A stretch of 38,796 nt of DNA from Streptomyces sp. UW30 (GCF_008042075.1 NZ_RDBN01000033.1:408272-447067), one strand, 5' to 3'. Numbered from the stretch's first letter, positions 8,695 to 19,893 are shown. A program made the numbers and translations. Notes: generated from the letters alone by a model not told the origin.

Positions 8695-9414
8695 ATGCCC
8701 TCACCTCCCGCCGTCTCCGCTCACCGTGGTGGGACCGAGCGTGCCGGTGCTGCTACCTGGCAGGCGTATGAGGATGCGCTGCTCAGTGGTGCCGAGTATG
8801 TGGAGTTCGACATTCGGCGGACGGCGGACGGCGTGTTCGTCGTCCATCACGATGCCCGGGTGGGCCCGATCGGACCCCTGCTGTCCCGGATCACCTACGC
8901 CGAGCTGTGCGAGCGTGCCGGGTACGTCGTGCCCGTCGTCGACGACGTCATGGGGCTCATCGCCGGGAAGCTCGAAGGGCACCTCGATCTGAAGGAGACC
9001 GGATACGAGCGTGAGCTCGTCGAGCGGGCGGTCGCGCTGCTCGGGGAGGACGGGTTCGTCGCCACGACCCTGGAGGACCGTTCCGTCGCCGCGATCTCGC
9101 GGGCCTTTCCCCGGGTGCGCACGGCCCTGTCGCTGGGGCGGCACCGAGGAGGCGTCGGGCCGGCGCGGCTGGCCCGGATCCGGCTGAGCGAGCTGTTGCC
9201 CATGCGGCGGATCCGCGCCTGCGGTGCGACCGGCGTCGCCGTGCACCAGCGCCTCGCGCGTGCGACCGTGTTGCGGGAGGCGTCCCGCAACGGACTGTTC
9301 ACCATGGTGTGGACCGTCAACGAGGACCGGCAGATGCGGGCCTTTCTGGCCGATCCGCGCGTCGACGTCCTGATCACCGACCGGCCCCGCCGCGCCCTGG
9401 CCCTGCGGGGCTGA
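8695..9414 (+). CDS. Glycerophosphodiester phosphodiesterase family protein
   Basis: A 239-residue GDPD-family enzyme that would hydrolyse glycerophosphodiesters to glycerol-3-phosphate and an alcohol. It has the N-terminal AHRGG motif, the YVEFDIRRTADGVFVVHHD segment containing the ExD and catalytic histidine, the GHLDLKE strand and a C-terminal TVNED / VDVLITDRP end typical of the TIM barrel. No signal peptide is evident, so it is probably cytoplasmic. The ATG at 8695 has AGGAAG about 10 nt upstream. Confidence 0.9.
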   Translation: MPSPPAVSAHRGGTERAGAATWQAYEDALLSGAEYVEFDIRRTADGVFVVHHDARVGPIGPLLSRITYAELCERAGYVVPVVDDVMGLIAGKLEGHLDLKETGYERELVERAVALLGEDGFVATTLEDRSVAAISRAFPRVRTALSLGRHRGGVGPARLARIRLSELLPMRRIRACGATGVAVHQRLARATVLREASRNGLFTMVWTVNEDRQMRAFLADPRVDVLITDRPRRALALRG

Positions 9415-9462
9415 GCGCCCGCTCAGCCCTCGTTCGGCACCCGCCCCCGGGTCACTCGCCCC

Positions 9463-9483
9463 ATTGACAAGAGCCCACTCAAG
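9463..9483. promoter_or_regulatory. HAIR-like HspR site overlapping a TTGACA -35 element
   Basis: The HspR operator HAIR has the consensus CTTGAGT-N7-ACTCAAG. Here a perfect right half ACTCAAG (9477-9483) is preceded, at exactly seven bases, by ATTGACA (9463-9469), which keeps only the TTGA core. TTGACA is also a full consensus -35, although the matching -10 (TGTGCT at 9487) is poor. It lies 45 bases before the dnaK start, where heat-shock repression would act. Binding is inferred. Confidence 0.45.
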
Positions 9484-9528
9484 TTTTGTGCTGGAGTTCA
9501 AGAGGTGCCCTGGCGGAAGGGGACAACG

Positions 9529-11406
<1,878 letters not shown>

Positions 11407-11416
11407 GGGCCGCCGC

Positions 11417-12139
11417 CTAGGACCCGGTCCTCTCCCAGCCCCGCCGCTCCGGCCGCGGCCCCAGTTGCTCGGGGTCGCGGCTGCGGTACACCAGGTACGG
11501 CCGGAACAGGTACTGCACCGGCGCACTGAACATGTGCACCAGCCGGGTGTACGGCACCAGCGCGATCAGCGCCATGCCGATCACCGCGTGGATCTGGTAC
11601 AGCACCGGCACGCCCTGCATCCGGACCAGGTCCGGCTGGAGGGTGAACAGGCTGCGGGCCCAAGGGGCGATGGACTGGCGGTAGTCGTAGCCGTCGCCGG
11701 ACGAGTGGGCCAGCTTGGCGACCATGCCCATCACGATCGCCGCCACCAGCACGACGTACATGAGCTTGTCGTTGGTCGTCGTCGCCCGGAACACCGGTGC
11801 GTTGGTGCGCCGGCGGTACAGCAGCAGCGCGATCCCGGCGACCGTCACCACTCCCGCCGCCGTACCGCCGTAAAGGGAGAACAGGTGGTACGTGTGCTCG
11901 CTCACGCCGAGCGAGTCCGTCCAGGACTCGGGGACGAACAGCCCCACCAGATGGCCGACCAGCACGAACAGGATGCCGTAGTGGAAGGCGGGCGAGGCGA
12001 TGTTCAGCAGCCTCGACTCGTAGACCTGGGAGGAGCGGGTCGTCCAGCCGAAGCGGTCGTAGCGGTGGCGCCAGACCAGGCCGGCGACCAGCAGGGCGAA
12101 GGTGACGTAGGGCAGGACGCCCCACAGAAGCGTGGTCAT
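11417..12139 (-). CDS. narI: Respiratory nitrate reductase gamma subunit (cytochrome b)
   Basis: A 240-residue membrane protein, the haem b subunit that takes electrons from menaquinol and passes them to NarH. Five hydrophobic segments are visible. Candidate haem-ligand histidines lie in SPAFHYGILFVLVGHLVG and in YQIHAVIGMALIALVPYTRLVH. The start MTTLLWG at 12139 overlaps the narJ stop as ATGA, so the long upstream extension of this frame is not used. It is the last gene of narGHJI. Confidence 0.93.
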   Translation of the reverse strand: MTTLLWGVLPYVTFALLVAGLVWRHRYDRFGWTTRSSQVYESRLLNIASPAFHYGILFVLVGHLVGLFVPESWTDSLGVSEHTYHLFSLYGGTAAGVVTVAGIALLLYRRRTNAPVFRATTTNDKLMYVVLVAAIVMGMVAKLAHSSGDGYDYRQSIAPWARSLFTLQPDLVRMQGVPVLYQIHAVIGMALIALVPYTRLVHMFSAPVQYLFRPYLVYRSRDPEQLGPRPERRGWERTGS

Positions 12140-12630
12140 GGGCGCACCCCCGGGTGTGCGGTCGGCAGGGTGGCGCACACGGCGTCCAGGACGGACGCGT
12201 ACGGTGTGCCGAAGTCGGTGAGCCGGGCGCGGAGCTGCTCCAGGCACTCGCGGTGTTCCAGCAGCAGGTCGGTGTCGCCGGTGCGGGCCGCGAACTCCAG
12301 GACCGCGGGCAGGAAGTCGGGCAGTTCCTCGCCGGTGAGCTCCAGGCCGTGGGCGCGGTAGACGTCCTTGAAGCGGAGCAGCGACATGCCGCGCCGCCGG
12401 GTGTCCCCGTCGAGCCACCAGGTCAGATACAGGCTGTGGCGGTTCTTGAAGTCGAAGACCTCGACGTAGTGCGCGGCCAGTTCCTGCGGCTCGGTGACCG
12501 CCGCGTGGTCGGTGAACTCCCGCAGCTGCGGGGCGGCCTCGCGCAGCAGGGGCAGCCGGGCGCGGAAGTCGTCGTCGGGGTAGGTCAGACAGAGCGCGGC
12601 CGCCTGGTAGAGCACCTCGAAGGACGGCAT
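12136..12630 (-). CDS. narJ: Nitrate reductase assembly chaperone (delta subunit)
   Basis: A 164-residue TorD/NarJ-type chaperone needed to insert the molybdenum cofactor into NarG before membrane attachment. Typical features are YQAAALCLTYPDD at the start, the HYVEVFDFKNRHSLYLTWW segment (family YVxxFD...LyL) and the GMSLLRFKDVYRAHG stretch. The ATG at 12630 forms a TGATG overlap with the narH stop, fixing the start. Confidence 0.92.
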   Translation of the reverse strand: MPSFEVLYQAAALCLTYPDDDFRARLPLLREAAPQLREFTDHAAVTEPQELAAHYVEVFDFKNRHSLYLTWWLDGDTRRRGMSLLRFKDVYRAHGLELTGEELPDFLPAVLEFAARTGDTDLLLEHRECLEQLRARLTDFGTPYASVLDAVCATLPTAHPGVRP

Positions 12631-14261
12631 CAGGTCTCCTCGACGTCGGCTGTGCGGGTCAACTCGGCCGCGTCGGCGGCGTCGTCCGAGGTCTGTCGTC
12701 GGCGCAGGGCATGGAAGTTCTCCACCGTCACCAGCGGCAGCAGCTTGCGGCCCGAGTCCTGGCCGACCGGCCCGTCCCCGCCCATCCCGGGCCCGCCGTC
12801 GAAGTCGAGGCTGCACCCCTGTGGCAGCGCCGACTCCTCAAGGCGCCGGGCGTCGCCGACGGCCGCCGTCGGAATGACGTACCGGTCCTCGTACTTGGCG
12901 ATCGCCAGCAGCCGGTACATCTCCTCGATCTCCCCGGCCGCCATGCCCACCGCGGCCGGCACCGAGGGATCCGGTTCCTCCCCGAGGTTGATCGCCCGCA
13001 TGTGGGAGCGCATCGCGGCGAGCTTCTCCAGCGAGGAGCGGACCGGGCCGATGGCGCCGGCCGTGAACATCCCCGCCAGATACTCCAGCGGGATGCGCAG
13101 ACTGTCGATCGCGCCGAACAGATTCCCCGCGTGCTCGCCGTCGTGCCCGGTCTCCGCCAGCGCGTCCACCACCGGGGACAGCGGAGGGATGTACCAGACC
13201 ATCGGCATCGTCCGGTACTCCGGATGCAGCGGCAGCGCCACCCGGTACTTGCTGATCAGCGCGTGCACGGGCGAGCGGCGGGCCGCCTCCAGCCAGTCGT
13301 ACGGGATTCCCGCCTCCTCGCACGCCCGCCGCACCTCGCTGTCCTCCGGGTCGAGGAAGACACCCAACTGCGCCTCGTACAGGTCCCGTTCGCGCGGGAC
13401 GGAGGCCGCGGCCGTCACCCTGTCCGCGTCGTAGAGCACCACCCCGAGGTAGCGCAGCCGGCCCACGCAGGTCTCCGAGCAGACCGTCGGCAGACCGACC
13501 TCGACCCGCGGATAGCACATCGTGCACTTCTCGGCCTTGCCGGTGGCGTGGTTGAAGTACACCTTCTTGTACGGGCATCCCGTCACGCACATCCGCCAGC
13601 CCCGGCACCGGTCCTGGTCGACGAGGACGATGCCGTCCTCCGCCCGCTTGTACATCGCCCCCGACGGGCACGCGGCCACACAGGACGGGTTGAGGCAGTG
13701 CTCGCAGATGCGCGGCAGATAGAACATGAAGCTCTGCTCGAACTCGAACCGCACCTTGTCGGAGGCCTGCTGACGGGCCTGTTCGACCATCGGGTCGAGG
13801 TCACCGTAGGCGGGGGCGCCGGCGAGGTTGTCGTCCCAGTTCGCCGACCACTCGATCTTCATCGGCTTGCCGTCGAGCTGGGAGATCGGCCGCGCGACCG
13901 GGTAGTCGTCGCCCAGTGGGGCGTCGGTGAGGTTCTTGTAGTCGTACGTCCAGGGCTCGTAGTAGTCCTTGATCTCCGGCAGTTCGGGGTTGGAGAAGAT
14001 CCCGGCGAGTTTGCGGAAGCGGCCGCCCGCCTTCAGCTTCAGCGCGCCGCGCCGGTTCAGCTCCCAGCCGCCGCGCCAGCGCTCCTGGTCCTCGTAGCGG
14101 CGCGGGTAGCCCTGGCCGGGGCGGGTCTCGACGTTGTTGAACCAGACGTACTCCATGCCGCGCCGGTTGGTCCACGCCTGCTTGCAGGTGACCGAGCAGG
14201 TGTGACAGCCGATGCACTTGTCGAGGTTCATCACCATCGCGATCTGGGCCATCGGACGCAT
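12630..14261 (-). CDS. narH: Respiratory nitrate reductase beta subunit (iron-sulfur)
   Basis: A 543-residue electron-transfer subunit. It carries the four cysteine groups of NarH: CIGCHTCSVTC, CEHCLNPSCVAACP, CRGWRMCVTGCP (with the tryptophan that marks the 3Fe-4S cluster) and CTMCYPRVEVG...CSETC. The start MRPMAQIAM at 14261 shares its A with the narG stop (TGATG); an internal ATG at 14252 is also possible. It relays electrons from NarI haem to NarG. Confidence 0.94.
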   Translation of the reverse strand: MRPMAQIAMVMNLDKCIGCHTCSVTCKQAWTNRRGMEYVWFNNVETRPGQGYPRRYEDQERWRGGWELNRRGALKLKAGGRFRKLAGIFSNPELPEIKDYYEPWTYDYKNLTDAPLGDDYPVARPISQLDGKPMKIEWSANWDDNLAGAPAYGDLDPMVEQARQQASDKVRFEFEQSFMFYLPRICEHCLNPSCVAACPSGAMYKRAEDGIVLVDQDRCRGWRMCVTGCPYKKVYFNHATGKAEKCTMCYPRVEVGLPTVCSETCVGRLRYLGVVLYDADRVTAAASVPRERDLYEAQLGVFLDPEDSEVRRACEEAGIPYDWLEAARRSPVHALISKYRVALPLHPEYRTMPMVWYIPPLSPVVDALAETGHDGEHAGNLFGAIDSLRIPLEYLAGMFTAGAIGPVRSSLEKLAAMRSHMRAINLGEEPDPSVPAAVGMAAGEIEEMYRLLAIAKYEDRYVIPTAAVGDARRLEESALPQGCSLDFDGGPGMGGDGPVGQDSGRKLLPLVTVENFHALRRRQTSDDAADAAELTRTADVEET

Positions 14262-17200
14262 CAGTACTCGACCTCCTGGCTGCGGCGGCGGATGACCGTC
14301 ACCTCGTCGCGCTGGTTGCCTGTCGGGCCGAGGTAGTTGAACGCCCAGGAGAGCTGGGCGTACCCGCCGACGAGATGGGACGGCTTGAGGATCAGCCGGG
14401 TGAGCGAGTTGTGGATGCCGCCGCGCCTGCCGGTGGCCTCCGTCTTCGGGACGGCGATGGTGCGTTCCTGCGCGTGATGCATGTAGACGGTGCCGGCCGG
14501 CATCCGGTGCGAGACGACGGCCCGGGCGACGACCACGCCGTTGCGGTTGGCCGCCTCCACCCAGTCGTTGTCGACGACACCGATCGCGTCGGCGTCCTGC
14601 GGGGACATCCAGATGTTCTGGCCGCCCCGGGAGAGGGCCAGCATGAACAGGTTGTCCTGGTACTCCGAGTGGATGGACCACTTGTTGTGCGGGGTGAGAT
14701 AGCGGACCGTCACCTCCTTCTGCCCGTCCGGTCCCAGGCGCGGTTCGCCGAACAGCTTGTTCATGTCCAGCGGCGGCCGGTAGACGGGAAGAGCCTCACC
14801 CAGCTCGTGGATCCAGTCGTGGTCGAGGAAGAAGTGCTGGCGGCCGGTGAGGGTGTGCCAGGGCTTGAGGTGCTCGGTGTTGAGGGTGAAGGCGGTGTAG
14901 CGCCGCCCGCCCGACTCGCTGCCCGACCACTCCGGTGAGGTGATCACCGGCACGGGCGCGGCCTGCGTGTCCGCGTACGTGATCCGCTTGCCCTCGTGCT
15001 CGGCCGCCAGGTGCGCCATCTCCCGCCCGGTGCGGGCCTCCAGGGTGCGGAAGCCCTGGGTGGCGAGGCGGCCGTTGGTGCTGCCGGACAGGGCGAGGAT
15101 GGTGTTCGCCGCCTTCACGGCCGTGTCGAGGCAGGGCCGGCCGTCGCCCGTCACGCCGTTCAGCCGGCGCAGGTCCTCGACCTCCTCGTCCGGCCGCAGC
15201 GTGATGCCCTTGGCGGGCAGCCCGAGTTGCTCCACCAGCGGCCCGAGCGAGGCGAACTTGGCGCCGATCGCCGTGTAGTCCCGCTCCACGACGGTCAGGT
15301 TCGGCAGGGTCTTCCCGGGCACCGGATCGCACTCCCCGCGCCTCCAGTCCAGGACGACCCCGCCCGGCTGGGCGATCTCGCCCGGGGTGTCGTGCTGGAG
15401 CGGCGTGGCCACCAGGTCCTTGCGCACGCCGAGATGGTCGACGGCCAGCTCGCTGAGCCGCTCGGCCAGCGCCTTGAACGCGTCGAAGTCGGTGCGCGCC
15501 TGCCACGGCGGATCGACGGCCGGGGTGAAGGAGTGGACGAAGGGGTGCATGTCCGTGCTGGACAGGTCGTGCTTCTCGTACCAGGTGGCGGCGGGCAGGA
15601 CGACGTCCGACAACAGCGTGGACGACGTCTGGCGGAAGTCCAGCGACAGCAGCAGGTCGAGCTTGCCCTCGGGCGCCTCGTCGTGCCAGGCCACCTCGTT
15701 CGGGCGGACGTCCTCGGGCGCCTCCTCGGCCCGGAGCGAGGAGTGCGTGCCGAGCAGGTGCCGGGTGAAGTACTCCGCGCCCTTCGCCGACGAGCCGAGC
15801 AGGTTGGCCCGCCACAGCGTCACAATGCGCGGCCAGTTCTCCGGCGCGTCCGGGTCCTCGCAGGCGAACTTCAGCGTCCCCGCGCGCAGTTCGGCCACCA
15901 CCCGCGACACAGGATCGCCGAACACCTCGCCGAGCTCCAGCGGGTTGCGGTCGAAGGTCGGATACGACGGCATCCACCCCGCACGCGCCGACAGCGCCAG
16001 GCAGTCCGCGCCCGTCATCCCCCGGAACCGCCCCGTGCCCAAGGGCGAGGCGAGCACGTCGGCCGTGAACCGGTCGTAGCGCCACTGGTCGGTGTTCAGG
16101 AACCAGTACGCCGTGCCGATCATCTGGCGCGGCGGGCGTGACCAGTCCGACGCGGCCGCGAGCGTCGCCCAGCCGGTCACCGGGCGGCACTTCTCCTGGC
16201 CGACGTAGTGCGCCCAGCCGCCGCCGTTGCGGCCCTGGCAGCCGGTGAGCTGGAGCAGGGCGAGGAAGGTGCGGTAGATCGTCTCGGAGTGGAACCAGTG
16301 GTTGGTGCCGGCGCCCATCAGGATCATGCAGCGGCCCTTCGACCGCTCGGCGGTGTCCGCGAACTCCCTCGCGATCCGCACGCACTTGGCCGCCGGGACG
16401 GAGGTGTGCGCCTCCTGCCAGGCCGGCGTGCCGGGCGAATCGGCGTCGTCGTACGACGCGGGCCAGCGGCCCGGCAGCCCCGGCCGCGCCACCCCGTACT
16501 GCGCGAGCAGCAGGTCGAAGACGGTCGTCACCAGCGGGCCGTTCGCGCCGCCGAGCTTGGTCACCGGGACGCCACGGCGTATGACCTCGCCGCGCCCCTG
16601 CCCGTGCGGCCCGCCCTCGGTGTCGAAGCGGGGCAGCAGCACCTCGACACCCGCGGACACCGCACTGCCGTACAGGCTCAACCGGGGCCGGATGTCGCCG
16701 AGTTCGAGGTTCCAGCTGCCCTTGCCCGACTCGGTCCAGCGAAAGCCGAGGGAGCCGTTCGGTGCGAGCGCGCGACCCGACACCTCGTCCAGCACGACCG
16801 TCTTCCACGCGGCGCCCTCGCCCTCCTGCCCCAGGTCCGAGGCGCGCAGGAACTTCGCGGGGACGTAGGCGCCGTCCCGCTCCTCCAGGGTGACCAGGAA
16901 GGGCAGGTCGGTGAACTGCCGTACGTAGTCCGCGAAGAACGGGGTCTCCCGGTCGACGAAGAACTCCTTGAGGACGACGTGCCCCATGGCCAGGGCCAGC
17001 GCGCCGTCCGTGCCGGGATGCGGATGCAGCCACTCGTCGGCGAACTTGGCGTTGTCGGCGTAGTCCGGGGCGACCACCACGACCTTCTGGCCCCGGTAGC
17101 GGGCCTCCGCCATCCAGTGCGCGTCGGGCGTGCGGGTCACCGGGACGTTCGAGCCCCACATCACCAGATACGCCGCGTCCCACCAGTCGCCCGACTCCGG

Positions 17201-17962
17201 TACGTCGGTCTGGTCGCCGAAGACCTGCGGGGAGGCGACGGGCAGATCCGCGTACCAGTCGTAGAACGACAGCATCGGGGCGCCGATCAGGGAGTGGAAG
17301 CGGGCGCCCGCCGCGTGCGACACCATCGACATCGCGGGGATGGGGGAGAAACCGGCGATGCGGTCGGGGCCGTGAGTCTTGATGGTGTGGACGTGCGCCG
17401 CCGCGACCATCTCGACCGCCTCGTCCCAACTCGCCCGCACCAGGCCGCCCTTGCCGCGCGCCTGCTGGTAGCGGCGGCGGCGCTCGGGGTCGCCCTGGAT
17501 GTCCGCCCAGGCCAGGACGGGGTCGCGGAGGCGTTCCTTCGCCTCCCGGTACATCTGCAGGAGGACGCCCCTGATGTACGGGTAGCGGACCCGGGTCGGG
17601 GAGTAGGTGTACCAGGAGAAGGCGGCGCCGCGCGGGCAGCCGCGGGGCTCGTACTCGGGGCGGTCGGGGCCGACGCTCGGATAGTCCGTCTGCTGGGACT
17701 CCCAGGTGATGATGCCGTCCTTGACGTACACCTTCCAGCGGCAGGAGCCCGTGCAGTTCACGCCGTGCGTGGAGTTCACGACCTTGTCGTGGCTCCACCG
17801 GTCCCGGTAGAACGCGTCCGCCTCCCGCCCGCCGGTCAGCGCCACGCTGTGCAGATCGCGCGCGGGCGTGCCCGGCCGGAAGAACCTGCCGGCCTTCAGC
17901 AGCGCCGCGCCCGGCTCGGCGGGTGGCGTGGGCGTCGTGGGCGGTATCCGGGTGTCGGTCAC
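14261..17962 (-). CDS. narG: Respiratory nitrate reductase alpha subunit (Mo-bisMGD)
   Basis: A 1233-residue catalytic subunit that reduces nitrate to nitrite. The FS0 cluster ligands are in place: His66, Cys70, Cys74 (HGVNCTGSC) and Cys109, with the same spacing as Escherichia coli NarG. Molybdopterin-binding regions such as VMWGSNVPVTRTPDAHW and the C-terminal NTEHLKPWHTLTGRQ are intact. The GTG start at 17962 follows AGGGAG. It heads narGHJI, all four genes overlapping. Streptomyces commonly carries several nar operons; this sequence alone does not say which copy this is. No clear promoter was seen in the short upstream gap. Confidence 0.95.
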   Translation of the reverse strand: MTDTRIPPTTPTPPAEPGAALLKAGRFFRPGTPARDLHSVALTGGREADAFYRDRWSHDKVVNSTHGVNCTGSCRWKVYVKDGIITWESQQTDYPSVGPDRPEYEPRGCPRGAAFSWYTYSPTRVRYPYIRGVLLQMYREAKERLRDPVLAWADIQGDPERRRRYQQARGKGGLVRASWDEAVEMVAAAHVHTIKTHGPDRIAGFSPIPAMSMVSHAAGARFHSLIGAPMLSFYDWYADLPVASPQVFGDQTDVPESGDWWDAAYLVMWGSNVPVTRTPDAHWMAEARYRGQKVVVVAPDYADNAKFADEWLHPHPGTDGALALAMGHVVLKEFFVDRETPFFADYVRQFTDLPFLVTLEERDGAYVPAKFLRASDLGQEGEGAAWKTVVLDEVSGRALAPNGSLGFRWTESGKGSWNLELGDIRPRLSLYGSAVSAGVEVLLPRFDTEGGPHGQGRGEVIRRGVPVTKLGGANGPLVTTVFDLLLAQYGVARPGLPGRWPASYDDADSPGTPAWQEAHTSVPAAKCVRIAREFADTAERSKGRCMILMGAGTNHWFHSETIYRTFLALLQLTGCQGRNGGGWAHYVGQEKCRPVTGWATLAAASDWSRPPRQMIGTAYWFLNTDQWRYDRFTADVLASPLGTGRFRGMTGADCLALSARAGWMPSYPTFDRNPLELGEVFGDPVSRVVAELRAGTLKFACEDPDAPENWPRIVTLWRANLLGSSAKGAEYFTRHLLGTHSSLRAEEAPEDVRPNEVAWHDEAPEGKLDLLLSLDFRQTSSTLLSDVVLPAATWYEKHDLSSTDMHPFVHSFTPAVDPPWQARTDFDAFKALAERLSELAVDHLGVRKDLVATPLQHDTPGEIAQPGGVVLDWRRGECDPVPGKTLPNLTVVERDYTAIGAKFASLGPLVEQLGLPAKGITLRPDEEVEDLRRLNGVTGDGRPCLDTAVKAANTILALSGSTNGRLATQGFRTLEARTGREMAHLAAEHEGKRITYADTQAAPVPVITSPEWSGSESGGRRYTAFTLNTEHLKPWHTLTGRQHFFLDHDWIHELGEALPVYRPPLDMNKLFGEPRLGPDGQKEVTVRYLTPHNKWSIHSEYQDNLFMLALSRGGQNIWMSPQDADAIGVVDNDWVEAANRNGVVVARAVVSHRMPAGTVYMHHAQERTIAVPKTEATGRRGGIHNSLTRLILKPSHLVGGYAQLSWAFNYLGPTGNQRDEVTVIRRRSQEVEY

Positions 17963-18031
17963 AGGCGCGCTCCCTTGCTTGCCCTGATCACGAACCTAGG
18001 GCGAGGCGGGGGAGCGCACCCGTTCTCGGCG

Positions 18032-18041
18032 CCCGTACGGG
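18032..18041. repeat. Perfect 10-bp palindrome between methyltransferase stop and narG
   Basis: CCCGTACGGG is a perfect palindrome immediately after the methyltransferase stop codon and about 70 bases upstream of the narG start. It could be an operator for nar or simply chance in GC-rich DNA. Confidence 0.25.
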
Positions 18042-18857
18042 TCAGGGCTTGCGGGCGACCCCCGCGTACACGGGCACGATGCCCTCCGCCTGGGCCGCCA
18101 CGTCCGCCGGCTCCGGACGCCAGCCGTAGACCGGGATGACACCCGGGCCGAGCAGCTCAAGGCCGTCGAAGAAGCGCGAGAACTCGGCGAGCGAGCGGGG
18201 GAAGAACGGGGTGCCGCTGCGCCGGAAGTGGTTCGCCGCGTTCTCGATGGCCTGCGGGCTGAGGTCCGGGGTGACCTGGGACAGGATCAGGTAGCTGCCC
18301 GGGGCCAGCGTGTCGACGTACCTCTCCAGCAGGCCGTACACGTCGTCGCCGTCGGGGTCCTCGCCCAGGTAGTGGGTCAGCGCCACCAGCGACAGTGCGA
18401 CCGGCCGGGCGAAGTCCAGGGACTCGCCGGCCCGGCTCAGCAGGGCGTCCACGTCCCGGACGTCGGCGTGCACATAGTCCGTGCCGCCCTCGGCGGACCC
18501 GTGCAGCAGCGCCTCCGCGTGCCGCAGCACGATCGGGTCGTTGTCGGCGTAGACGACCCTGGACTCCGGCGCGACGCCCTGCGCGACCTGGTGCAGATTG
18601 GGCTCAGTGGGGATGCCGGTGCCGATGTCCAGGAACTGGCGCACCCCGGCCTCGGCGGCCGTGCGCACGGCCCGGTGCATGAACCGGCGGTTCGCGCGCG
18701 CACCGCGCAGGACCGTGCCGTCCACGGCGAGGATCTTCCGGGCCAGCTCCTCGTCCACCGGGTAGTTGTCCTTGCCGCCCAGCCACCAGTCGTAGACGCG
18801 CGCCGGATGCGGCCGGCTGGTGTCGACGCGGGCGGGCGCGGACTCGGATCCGGTCAT
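18042..18857 (-). CDS. SAM-dependent methyltransferase (PF04672/DUF574 type)
   Basis: A 271-residue member of an actinobacteria-specific SAM methyltransferase family. The hallmark HPARVYDWWLGGKDNYPVD is near residue 17, followed by FLDIGTGIPTEPN (motif I) and RVVYADNDPIV (motif II). The substrate is unknown. The start at 18857 (MTGSES) has AGGAG about 10 nt upstream; the longer frame runs into the repeats. Such genes typically sit beside an XRE/DUF5753 regulator, as here, and the upstream gap is filled by tandem repeats. Confidence 0.85.
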   Translation of the reverse strand: MTGSESAPARVDTSRPHPARVYDWWLGGKDNYPVDEELARKILAVDGTVLRGARANRRFMHRAVRTAAEAGVRQFLDIGTGIPTEPNLHQVAQGVAPESRVVYADNDPIVLRHAEALLHGSAEGGTDYVHADVRDVDALLSRAGESLDFARPVALSLVALTHYLGEDPDGDDVYGLLERYVDTLAPGSYLILSQVTPDLSPQAIENAANHFRRSGTPFFPRSLAEFSRFFDGLELLGPGVIPVYGWRPEPADVAAQAEGIVPVYAGVARKP

Positions 18858-18914
18858 GCGGTGCGGTCTCCTCGTGGGCTCGATCGCCGTGGTGGTGCTC
18901 TGCCGGTGCTGTGT

Positions 18915-19047
18915 CTCAACAGGTCTCGCGGTACTCAACAGGTCTCGCGGTACTCAACAGGTCTCGCGGTACTCAACTGGTCTCGCTGTACTCAACAGGT
19001 CTCGCGGTACTCAACTGGTCTCGCTGTACTCAACAGGTCTCGCGGTA
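18915..19047. repeat. Seven 19-bp tandem repeats at the 3' end of the XRE regulator gene
   Basis: Seven contiguous 19-bp units with no spacers. Units 1, 2, 3, 5 and 7 read CTCAACAGGTCTCGCGGTA; units 4 and 6 (18972-18990, 19010-19028) are the variant CTCAACTGGTCTCGCTGTA. Unit 7 contains the last codons and stop of the XRE gene (EYRETC-stop on the minus strand), so the array is a serial copy of the gene's own 3' end. It occupies most of the gap to the downstream methyltransferase gene and could bear on its expression. Confidence 0.95.
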
Positions 19048-19893
19048 CTCCCGCAGGATCTTCTTCGTGCGCTCCGCCGACGCGGCGGCCGTCGACATGT
19101 GGTCCAGGACCTCCAGATGCGCGGCGACCTCCGTGCGGGAGTCCAGATACAGGGCGCCGCTCAGATACTCCGTGTAGACCATGTCGGGCAGCTCCGGCTC
19201 TCCGAAGCGGAACAGGGTGAAGGGCGCGTACGTCCCCGGGTGCGGGCCGAAGGCGAACTCGGCGATCTGGAGCGTGACACGGTCGCGCTCGGCGAACTCC
19301 AGAAGCCTGTCCACCTGGTCGCGCATCACCACGCCACCACCGCTCACCGGGCGCCGCAGCACCGTCTCGTCCATGATCACCCACAGGTGGGGCGGGTCCG
19401 GGCGCTCCAGCAGCCGCTGGCGCTCCATGCGCAGGGACACATGCCGCTCCACGGTCTGCGGCCCGGTCTGCCCGATGGTTCCGGCCCGCATCACGGCACG
19501 GGCGTACTCCTCCGTCTGGAGCAGGCCGGGCACGAAGTGCGGCTCGTAGGACCGGATGATCCGCGCGGCGCCCTCCAGGCTCACATACAGACTGAACCAG
19601 TCCGGCAGCACGTCGTGGAACCGCTGCCACCAGCCCGGCTGGTTGGCCTCCTCGGTCAGCGAGACGAACGCGGCCGCCTCGTCGTCCGGGACGCCGTACG
19701 TCTCCAGGAGCACCTGCACGTACGGGATCTTCAGGGCGACCTCGGCCGTCTCCATGCGACGTATCGTCGCCGCGGTCACGCGCAGGACCTGCGCGGCCTC
19801 GTCGCGTCCCAGGCCGGACGCCTCTCGCAGTTCCTGCAAGCGTTTGCCGAGCACCACCTGGCCCACGGTGGGCGCGGGCCGCCGCTCACTCAC
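19030..19893 (-). CDS. XRE-family regulator with DUF5753 C-terminal domain
   Basis: A 287-residue regulator of the type abundant in Streptomyces (WhiJ-like). An N-terminal helix-turn-helix covers about residues 15-70 (GKRLQELREASGLGRDEAAQ then VTAATIRRMETAEV). The DUF5753 domain follows, with the marker SYEPHFVPGLLQTEEYARA and the RQRLLERPDPPHLWVIMDE stretch. The GTG start at 19893 has GGGAGG 6 nt upstream. It is co-directional with, and probably regulates, the neighbouring methyltransferase gene. Its final codons lie within the first (as transcribed) unit of the 19-bp array. Confidence 0.9.
   Translation of the reverse strand: MSERRPAPTVGQVVLGKRLQELREASGLGRDEAAQVLRVTAATIRRMETAEVALKIPYVQVLLETYGVPDDEAAAFVSLTEEANQPGWWQRFHDVLPDWFSLYVSLEGAARIIRSYEPHFVPGLLQTEEYARAVMRAGTIGQTGPQTVERHVSLRMERQRLLERPDPPHLWVIMDETVLRRPVSGGGVVMRDQVDRLLEFAERDRVTLQIAEFAFGPHPGTYAPFTLFRFGEPELPDMVYTEYLSGALYLDSRTEVAAHLEVLDHMSTAAASAERTKKILREYRETC

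Noticed and set aside
14796-17798. 1000-residue minus-strand frame inside narG
   Set aside because: Same-strand shadow in another frame, arginine/proline/glycine-rich, while the narG frame contains all family motifs.
18032-18041. CCCGTACGGG as a terminator between methyltransferase and narG
   Set aside because: Too short, no loop or T-tract, and both genes are on the same strand with narG upstream reading toward other genes.
18915-19047. CRISPR array
   Set aside because: The 19-bp units are directly contiguous without spacers, and no cas genes are present.
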